This document shows, one piece after another, positions 1-4,398 of a DNA stretch of 18,918 nt (its first letter is position 1; the number at the start of each line of letters is the position of its first letter). The stretch is from JBFMHD01 sp040752395 [NCBI: Candidatus Hydrogenedentota bacterium] (GTDB taxonomy: Bacteria; JBFMHD01). The notes under the pieces were generated by a model. The model was given only the letters and a program-made list of their open reading frames with translations. It had not been told where the DNA came from and did no database searches. The position numbers were made by a program, and so were the translations under genes. The stretch is taken from positions 1 to 18,918 of the forward strand of contig JBFMHD010000024.1 of assembly GCA_040752395.1 (NCBI GenBank). The letters run 5' to 3'.

Positions 1-77
1 ACAGTCTCTTCAGGGAAAGATAAGAGGTGCGATTTAAGTACTTGTTTTTGTAAAATATAATATATCTTTTTCACCTT

Positions 78-338
78 TTATAATAAACACAATTTTTCTA
101 TCAGCTCCCCACCACCTGCTGTAGGGCCGGATAATGGATTAGCGACATCGTAAATTGGACCACTTGCCATATTAAGCTGTACCGCAGTTGTAGCACCTGT
201 ACTGTTAATTACCTCATCATGCTGAGCATCAGACCAGACTGTTACGATATGACCCGAAATTTCAATATCTGCGTATAACAGTCCCGCAAACCCAGATAGA
301 CAAATAGTAACGACCAGAAATATTACTATAGTTCTCAT
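78..338 (-). CDS. Small secreted hypothetical protein, possibly frameshifted at its end
   Basis: The 86-residue product is not recognised. Residues 1-23 look like a signal peptide: MRT, then a hydrophobic core (IVIFLVVTICLSGFAGLL), then a cleavage-like YADI, so the mature part would be exported. A strong Shine-Dalgarno (GGAGGT on the minus strand, at 344-349) lies just before the ATG at 338, which supports the start. The body has beta-like stretches and an SGPTAGGGE segment, and the protein ends abruptly in ELIEKLCLL. One extra base in the C-run at the GGGE codons would replace the last residues with ADRKIVFIIKGEKD and continue about 20 residues to another stop, so the present end may be an indel. 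A truncated surface protein is equally possible. Confidence 0.55.
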   Translation of the reverse strand: MRTIVIFLVVTICLSGFAGLLYADIEISGHIVTVWSDAQHDEVINSTGATTAVQLNMASGPIYDVANPLSGPTAGGGELIEKLCLL

Positions 339-373
339 AACACACCTCCAAGCTTATATAGCGTTATAGTGCT

Positions 374-402
374 ACGATATATATTTTTGTGTTACTTATC
401 AA
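374..402 (-). promoter_or_regulatory. Candidate promoter of the small secreted protein
   Basis: On the minus strand TTGATA (397-402) and TATCGT (374-379) are separated by 17 bp and lie upstream of the Shine-Dalgarno of the gene starting at 338. The first hexamer differs from TTGACA at one position; the second matches TATAAT at four of six. This is sequence matching only, in an AT-rich region where chance matches are common. Confidence 0.3.
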
Positions 403-450
403 GTATTTTTTTACAAATTTTATGAAAAACGCGGTAAGGCACGAAATTAA

Positions 451-506
451 ATTCAAAATTAAAAATTAGAAGACAGGAGACAGACTTCTTGCTTCTACTT
501 GATATT
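451..506. repeat. Heptad-phased repeat array (first array)
   Basis: Eight consecutive 7-bp units keep one phase: ATTCAAA, ATTAAAA, ATTAGAA, then GACAGGA, GACAGAC, then TTCTTGC, TTCTACT, TGATATT. Neighbouring units resemble each other within a family and the family changes along the array. The last units run into the 47-bp leader element (489-535). The rest of the spacer (339-450) is AT-rich and holds only the candidate promoter and Shine-Dalgarno of the leftward gene. Confidence 0.6.
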
Positions 507-535
507 ATTAGAGTTACAACGTTTTTCAGAGGAGG
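489..535 (+). promoter_or_regulatory. Leader/RBS element, copy A
   Basis: This is one of three near-identical copies in the window (the others are 1935-1980 on the minus strand and 13239-13286). It begins TTGCTTCTACTTGATATT, continues through an AT-rich middle (TTATTAGAGTTACAACG) and ends in TTTTTCAGAGGAGG, a near-ideal Shine-Dalgarno at 530-535. The ATG at 542 follows after 6 nt. No clear -35/-10 pair can be fixed; TATTAT within the element is a -10-like candidate. The copy differs from the others at only a few positions. Confidence 0.6.
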
Positions 536-541
536 TCTTAT

Positions 542-673
542 ATGTTTCTTCGAGAAATTAAGTCCAAAGGTAAAACCCATCTTAGTGTTATCGAATCATA
601 TAAAAAACAAGGTAAAGTTAAGCAAAGATATATTGCTTCTTTTGGCTGTATTGATTATGAACCTGTTGCATAG
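542..673 (+). pseudogene. N-terminal remnant of an IS1634-type transposase
   Basis: The 43-residue frame begins MFLREIKSKGKTHLSVIES and continues through KVKQRYIASFGCID before a stop. This matches my memory of the start of IS1634/IS4-type transposases, which open with MFLR-x-x-x-S-K-G-x-T-Y-L and G-K-x-K-Q-R-x-I-A-S-L-G. Full-length members have roughly 500 residues, so this is a fragment without the DDE catalytic domain. A good AGGAGG lies 6 nt upstream inside leader copy A. The following bases include a perfect 14-bp AT palindrome at 691-704, and no more transposase sequence is readable up to 733. Confidence 0.6.
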
Positions 674-733
674 GTTAGCAAACAGGCACATTATAATATT
701 ATAAAAAGCAAGGAAAAATTATCAATTAAAATA

Positions 734-1582
734 TTAATCTTTGGATTCAATTTCTTTTATTAATTTCGGAAGGTTTGCCTCGATCTCTTTGATAATCCTA
801 TCTTTTTCTGCAGGATCGATGTCCTTTTCATCTGTTGACAATAATTTTTTCAATTCATCCATTCTGATAACTTTATCCTTCTGATATTTTTTAATAGTAT
901 TTTTAAATTCCTGAAGACCGTTTTCTCCCCAAATATCTTTTAAGCTATCCTCTGCCTTCTGCATATCACCGGTCTCTGTATATTCTTTCAAAATCTGATA
1001 CATCTGAAAAAGAGAAACTTTTTTATTGATATCAGCCTTAGAACTGATTTCTTCTACTTTATTTAAATAAAACAAAATCGCAGAAACAAAAATAAAATTT
1101 ATGACCACAATAGCGGTAACCAAAGGTAACGTTCTATCAATATTATAGATAACATATTTTCTTACAAAACGAGAAAGTCTATTATGGATTGGATGAGCTC
1201 TCCTTTTTCTAACAACTACGTTTGTTACAACAACCGATTTTTTATTGCGTTCTTGCTCCTCATCAGTATCAAATCTGAAATCAAATTCTCCCTCCATTTC
1301 CATCATTTCATCCGTTATATGTTCTAATGAATCTAATAAATATTTTTTAATCTGGTCTATGTTTTTTATATGTGGAAATCTTGTGATAAAAAGTTCACAG
1401 GCTATTTTACAATATACCCATTGAGACAATTTATAATAGATATAAATTATACAATATAATGCTCCTGCTTTCTTTTCTAACGAATTATTTTTATCTTTGT
1501 ATAATTGATAGCACTTCCGAGCCACCTCATTTAATCTTTTAAAATCTTTATTTTTTATCAATACATCAATGCTGGTTATCAT
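734..1582 (-). CDS. Single-pass membrane protein of unknown function, coupled to PilZ gene
   Basis: The 282-residue product is not recognised. Residues 1-95 are helical with several Tyr-rich and Leu-rich stretches that could be TPR-like packing. Residues 96-112 are acidic (EMEGEFDFRFDTDEE). A basic stretch (KRRAHPIHNRLSRFVRK, about 126-142) precedes one membrane segment at about 152-173. Residues 176-282 are charged and probably coiled or helical. The basic side before the membrane segment suggests that the N-terminal half is cytoplasmic. The ATG overlaps the stop of the upstream PilZ gene (ATGA), so the two are very probably translated together, and a link to c-di-GMP signalling is inferred from that alone. 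Confidence 0.65.
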   Translation of the reverse strand: MITSIDVLIKNKDFKRLNEVARKCYQLYKDKNNSLEKKAGALYCIIYIYYKLSQWVYCKIACELFITRFPHIKNIDQIKKYLLDSLEHITDEMMEMEGEFDFRFDTDEEQERNKKSVVVTNVVVRKRRAHPIHNRLSRFVRKYVIYNIDRTLPLVTAIVVINFIFVSAILFYLNKVEEISSKADINKKVSLFQMYQILKEYTETGDMQKAEDSLKDIWGENGLQEFKNTIKKYQKDKVIRMDELKKLLSTDEKDIDPAEKDRIIKEIEANLPKLIKEIESKD

Positions 1583-1923
1583 AGATTCTTATTTATATAC
1601 TCAATAATTCTTTGCTGATCTTCTCTGCTAATATCTGTAAAACAAATTCCCCAATCATACTTTTTTTCTTCTAACTCTTCTACCCAGACAACTCTGGCCT
1701 GAGTCACTATAGGTGGTCTTTGATCAGGGAGATGTATCTCAATTTTGATAATTGTTCCTACAGGTATATTTTCATCAGTTTGAAACAGCAGACCGTTTCC
1801 ACTTATGTTTTTTGTAACCGTCCCCTCACCAATATCACCCATGACTCTTGATGTTAAATAATAGGTAATTAATTTGTGTTCGATTCTGAAATATTTTCTT
1901 CTCTCTGGTCCTGTATAATTCAT
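1579..1923 (-). CDS. PilZ domain protein (c-di-GMP receptor)
   Basis: This 114-residue protein is essentially a lone PilZ domain. The c-di-GMP-binding residues are visible: RxxxR at 9-13 (R-K-Y-F-R, after PE) and the N-x-S-x-x-G turn at 39-44 (NISGNG). A beta-barrel-like pattern follows (GTIIKIEIHLP, then ARVVWVEEL and WGICFTDI), as in other PilZ proteins. It has no signal peptide or membrane segment. Leader copy B ends in GAGGAG (complement of 1935-1940), 11 nt before the ATG at 1923. The downstream membrane protein gene overlaps its stop, so PilZ may relay c-di-GMP to that partner, which is inference. Confidence 0.88.
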   Translation of the reverse strand: MNYTGPERRKYFRIEHKLITYYLTSRVMGDIGEGTVTKNISGNGLLFQTDENIPVGTIIKIEIHLPDQRPPIVTQARVVWVEELEEKKYDWGICFTDISREDQQRIIEYINKNL

Positions 1924-1934
1924 CTTCTATAAAA

Positions 1935-1980
1935 CTCCTCTGAAAAACGCTGTAACTATAATAATATCAAGTAGAAGCAA
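1935..1980 (-). promoter_or_regulatory. Leader/RBS element, copy B
   Basis: The minus strand repeats the element seen at 489-535 with few changes: TTGCTTCTACTTGATATT, the AT-rich middle, then TTTTTCAGAGGAG as Shine-Dalgarno. It serves the PilZ gene starting at 1923. On its upstream side it continues without a phase break into the long heptad array. It is in inverted orientation to copy A, and the two point toward each other across about 1.5 kb. Confidence 0.6.
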
Positions 1981-2198
1981 GAAGCAAGAAGCAAGAAGCA
2001 AGAAGCAAGATAACGGAAGAAGTGAGAGGTATCAGGACGGGCGACAGGCTACGGGCTACAGCCGGCTGGAGCCAAAAGCCCAAAGCCTGCTGAAAAGTCT
2101 TGAGTCTTGAGTCCTGTTTTGACTCACGACTCTCGACTCTTAACTCCTGACTCTTTACGCCTCCACCCAATCCCCTATAACCTACCCCCTAACTACAC
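1975..2198. repeat. Long heptad-phased mosaic repeat, 32 units without phase slip
   Basis: Read on the plus strand in steps of seven from 1975, every unit falls in register. First come five copies of AAGCAAG, then ATAACGG, AAGAAGT, GAGAGGT and ATCAGGA. Then CGGGCGA, CAGGCTA, CGGGCTA and CAGCCGG; then CTGGAGC, CAAAAGC and CCAAAGC; then CTGCTGA. Then AAAGTCT, TGAGTCT and TGAGTCC; TGTTTTG; five ACTCNNN units (2122-2156); ACGCCTC and CACCCAA; and TCCCCTA, TAACCTA, CCCCCTA and ACTACAC. The unit family changes at least five times but the 7-bp phase holds for 224 bp. The array fills the spacer between tRNA-Ser and the PilZ leader. The frame readable through it (1967-2170, minus) is the translated repeat, not a gene. 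The remaining spacer 2199-2257 shows nothing recognisable. Confidence 0.75.
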
Positions 2199-2257
2199 CG
2201 TCCCCGTTTTTCAAATAAGGTCGGCGCAAAATGTCTGTTCAAATCCATGTAATTAAC

Positions 2258-2351
2258 TGGCGGAGAGGGAGGGATTTGAACCCCCGGTCCACCGTAAGGC
2301 AGACACCTGATTTCGAGTCAGGCCGGATCAACCGAACTCTCGCACCCCTCC
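2258..2351 (-). tRNA. tRNA-Ser(CGA)
   Basis: The minus strand folds as a type II tRNA of 94 nt including an encoded CCA. The acceptor GGAGGGG (2351-2345) pairs with CCUCUCC, with one G-U pair, followed by discriminator G and CCA. The anticodon arm is CCUGA, loop CUCGAAA, UCAGG, giving anticodon CGA for UCG codons. A long variable arm and a GG-GUUCAAAUC-type T arm are present, as expected for serine. A heptad array separates it from the upstream tadA gene on the same strand. Confidence 0.95.
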
Positions 2352-2353
2352 AA

Positions 2354-2388
2354 AAGATAAAGTAAAAAGTTAAAAGTAAGAAGTATCA
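2354..2388. repeat. Short heptad array between tRNA-Ser and tadA
   Basis: Units AAGATAA, AGTAAAA, AGTTAAA, AGTAAGA and AGTATCA follow in one 7-bp phase on the plus strand. The minus-strand reading (TGATACTTCTTACTTTTAAC) matches the opening module of the arrays at 4081-4180 and 13157-13255. An 8-bp-period run (AATCTTTC, AATCTTTT, AATCTCCT) follows from 2401 and overlaps the last codons of tadA. Confidence 0.5.
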
Positions 2389-2406
2389 GAAAAAAATTTT
2401 AATCTT

Positions 2407-2874
2407 TCAATCTTTTAATCTCCTTTTATTCTGAAAGAATTTTTGCATTAATGATTTACATTCTAAAGCACAAATACCTGATACGACCTCGACTTTGTGG
2501 TTTAAACGGCGATCGGTGAGGACGTGATACAGAGATTTGCATGCGCCTGTTTTGGGGTCATCTGCCCCATAAACGAGGCGTCCAAGCCTGCTTAAAATGA
2601 TTGCTCCTGTACACATAATACAGGGTTCTACTGTAACATATAAAGTTGCTTTATATAAATATTTACATTTTAGTTTTGTCAAAACATTATTAATAACAAT
2701 CATCTCTGCATGTTTTAACGGATTTTTTTCTGTTTGTATAGTATTTCCTGATCTTTCTATTATTTCATTATTGATTACGAGTATAGCTCCAACAGGTACT
2801 TCACCTTTATTAAAAGCGGCTTCTGCATCTTTTAATGCTTCCTTCATAAAATTGGTATCGATATCAGTGGTCAT
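2407..2874 (-). CDS. tadA: tRNA-specific adenosine deaminase TadA
   Basis: This 155-residue protein is normal in length for TadA, which deaminates A34 of tRNA-Arg(ACG) to inosine so that one tRNA can read CGU, CGC and CGA. The zinc and catalytic residues are present: H55-A-E57 and P84-C85-I-M-C88. The C-terminal signature DPKTGACKSLYHVL followed by RRLNHKVEVV is the typical TadA form. The start ATG is preceded by an AGGAT-like site inside the end of the upstream cysteine-cluster gene, whose stop is only 3 nt away, so the two are probably cotranscribed. The substrate tRNA-Arg(ACG) lies about 1.4 kb away on the same strand. The last residues (RRLKD) are encoded in a short AT repeat. Confidence 0.93.
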   Translation of the reverse strand: MTTDIDTNFMKEALKDAEAAFNKGEVPVGAILVINNEIIERSGNTIQTEKNPLKHAEMIVINNVLTKLKCKYLYKATLYVTVEPCIMCTGAIILSRLGRLVYGADDPKTGACKSLYHVLTDRRLNHKVEVVSGICALECKSLMQKFFQNKRRLKD

Positions 2875-2877
2875 TGG

Positions 2878-4020
2878 CTATCCTTTTAGTAAAAAACTGA
2901 AGAAATCAGGGTTTCTTGTATAATGTCTGAAGAGATTTTTTATTCTTTTTTGTAAAAATAATTTTTGTGAATATTGGGTGTGATGGAAATAATATCTACT
3001 TACAATTATAAGTGATTTACTGATATAATCTTCTGTATTTGATTCTTTTAGAGCATTTGCATAGGTACGTATCAATTCGTATGTAACAGCCCAGATGACA
3101 TAAGCATTCCATACGGTCTCATGGTTTAAGAAGAATCTGCTATGTATTGAATTTATAAAAAACCGTTCAACAGTCGATTCATTATTAATTGAGACATTCT
3201 GTGAATTTATCATACGTAATTTAAGTGGTATATTTTTTGCGGAGTGCAGATAGATATCACCTAAGCCGAGCAGAAATTTAAAACTAATAAAAGTGCGTCT
3301 TAATATACTATATTTTTTGAGTGAGCTCTCATTAGATATGATTAAACTGGTAAGTAAGATGTTTTTATTATTAACAGAATATTTCAATGTTAGTTTACGT
3401 TTTTCATACTCGGTGGTATCGAGTAATTTAAAAGTACCGGATATAATATCATTTAATAAGAAAGAGCCGTATAATATCTTATTATTGAGGCTTATTTGTA
3501 ATAGGAATATTTTATTCAGGTTCTCAACGAATTTTTTATAGATTGAGAAATCGAGCAATATTGTCTCGGTAAATTTTATTTTTTGTGGTAGTTTCAGGAT
3601 CGTCTCTTTTTCTTCATCTATGAATGATTTTATTTCATCTTTAGTAATAGTATTACCTGTGTTATGTACGATTGAGGGGCAGGCAAAAGAACAAGTAATA
3701 TTCACATTATCTCCATCATAAAAAAACTGAAACGGGAAACAGCGACAGGGAAAAGGTTTATAATCATAACCGGACTCTTTATGAATTGAGCAGAGTTTAT
3801 CCGAGTCAAGAAATACACAATCTCTATTATTCTTATGTTCAAGAAAATAGTTATTATTTTCTTCGTGATAGAAGTTTTTAGCAGGATAACACTTCTTTAA
3901 TTTTTCGACTTCATCCTTTACAAGTCTTACCTGCCATTCTCTACAGCAGTTACCGCACATTATACATTCAAATTTTTGTGATTCATTTATTTTAATACTA
4001 TAATTTTCATCGATCCCTAT
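2878..4020 (-). CDS. YkgJ/FliB-type cysteine-cluster protein, probable non-ATG start
   Basis: The N-terminal 110 residues carry the zinc- or iron-binding cysteine-cluster signature: F-x-C-x-x-C-G-x-C-C, then C-V-F-L-D-x-D-x-L-C-S-I-H, K-P-F-P-C-x-C-F-P-F, and a final C-S-F-A-C-P-S. The remaining 270 residues are helical and unrecognised, a layout also seen in flagellin lysine methylase FliB-like and long YkgJ proteins. The substrate is unknown. The first ATG is at 3960, but starting there removes the F-x-C of the cluster. The same frame continues upstream as KFECI directly before MCGNCC, and no ATG, GTG or TTG occurs before the upstream stop. A strong GGAGGG lies 7 nt before an ATA codon at 4020, the start chosen here. 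Alternatives are ATC at 4014, ATT at 3996, or a sequencing indel after the out-of-frame ATG at 4010. Confidence 0.72.
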   Translation of the reverse strand: MGIDENYSIKINESQKFECIMCGNCCREWQVRLVKDEVEKLKKCYPAKNFYHEENNNYFLEHKNNRDCVFLDSDKLCSIHKESGYDYKPFPCRCFPFQFFYDGDNVNITCSFACPSIVHNTGNTITKDEIKSFIDEEKETILKLPQKIKFTETILLDFSIYKKFVENLNKIFLLQISLNNKILYGSFLLNDIISGTFKLLDTTEYEKRKLTLKYSVNNKNILLTSLIISNESSLKKYSILRRTFISFKFLLGLGDIYLHSAKNIPLKLRMINSQNVSINNESTVERFFINSIHSRFFLNHETVWNAYVIWAVTYELIRTYANALKESNTEDYISKSLIIVSRYYFHHTQYSQKLFLQKRIKNLFRHYTRNPDFFSFLLKG

Positions 4021-4027
4021 TTTTGTA

Positions 4028-4033
4028 CCCTCC
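4028..4033 (-). promoter_or_regulatory. Shine-Dalgarno that argues for a non-ATG start
   Basis: The minus strand reads GGAGGG here, with a 7-nt spacer (TACAAAA) to the ATA at 4020-4018. That is ideal ribosome-binding geometry for the in-frame extension of the cysteine-cluster gene. The conventional ATG at 3960 has no comparable site close upstream. Confidence 0.5.
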
Positions 4034-4080
4034 GCTTATAGCTGAAATTAATAAACACGGAGCAAGAAACGGCACGAATT

Positions 4081-4180
4081 AGATGCAAGAGGCAAGATAA
4101 CGAAAAAGAAAGATAACGAAAGAAGCAAGATAACGAAAAAAGTAAGAAGTAAGAAGTATCAGAAAAATGCGGAATGCGGA
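4081..4180. repeat. Heptad repeat array upstream of the cysteine-cluster gene
   Basis: On the minus strand the order is two CCGCATT-type units (4167-4180), TTCTGAT, two ACTTCTT, ACTTTTT, TCG, TTATCTT, GCTTCTT, TCG, TTATCTT, a short TC-rich insert, TTATCTT, GCCTCTT and GCATCTA. The module order ACTTCTT, then TCG plus TTATCTT, then GCTTCTT is the same as in the array at 13157-13255, although the copy numbers differ. Minus-strand transcription of the cysteine-cluster gene would begin in or beyond this pyrimidine-rich sense stretch. Confidence 0.65.
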
Positions 4181-4224
4181 AATCTGTAGTCAGCAGCCAG
4201 AATTTAGAACGCAAAAACGCAATA

Positions 4225-4301
4225 TGGCGCGGCCTGAGAGAGTTGAACTCCCAACCTGCTGATCCGTAGTCAGCTGCTCTATCCAGTTGAGCCAAGGCCG
4301 C
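4225..4301 (-). tRNA. tRNA-Arg(ACG)
   Basis: The minus strand folds as a 77-nt tRNA with encoded CCA. The acceptor GCGGCCU (4301-4295) pairs with AGGCCGC, with discriminator G. The anticodon arm is GCUGA, loop CUACGGA, UCAGC, giving ACG. A34 must be converted to inosine by TadA to read CGC and CGA, and tadA is encoded nearby on the same strand. The leuS gene diverges from it. Confidence 0.95.
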
Positions 4302-4348
4302 ATTTTTTTCTATGATAATCTATATTTCGATTTGATGTCAAGATGTTG

Positions 4349-4377
4349 TTGACGCCAAGAGCAAAACATAGTAAATA
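4349..4377 (+). promoter_or_regulatory. Candidate promoter of leuS
   Basis: TTGACG at 4349-4354 matches five of six -35 positions. TAAATA at 4372-4377 is a weak -10 at 17 bp spacing; CATAGT at 4367-4372 is an alternative at 12 bp. AAGGAG at 4384-4389 is the Shine-Dalgarno, 9 nt before the ATG. The region between tRNA-Arg and leuS shows no T-box or riboswitch fold that I can recognise. Confidence 0.35.
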
Positions 4378-4398
4378 GAGGTAAAGGAGTTAACAAGT

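Noticed and set aside
489-704. 71-residue plus-strand frame starting in leader copy A
   Set aside because: It lies in a different frame from the transposase remnant, begins inside the repeated leader, and has no supporting similarity.
1975-2009. CRISPR-like array
   Set aside because: The units are 7 bp with no spacers, and no cas genes are present.
1967-2170. Open frame on the minus strand beginning MGGGVKSQELRVES
   Set aside because: It is the direct translation of the heptad repeat array, with no Shine-Dalgarno or protein-like composition. Repeat-derived frames of this SQE/SRES type should not be annotated as genes.
4017-4295. Open frame on the minus strand starting MAQLDRAADYGSAG
   Set aside because: It runs through tRNA-Arg and the repeat array next to it. 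It is a well-known type of false gene made by a tRNA.
4302-4398. T-box leader for leuS
   Set aside because: The 97-nt spacer is too short and lacks the T-box consensus and an antiterminator stem.
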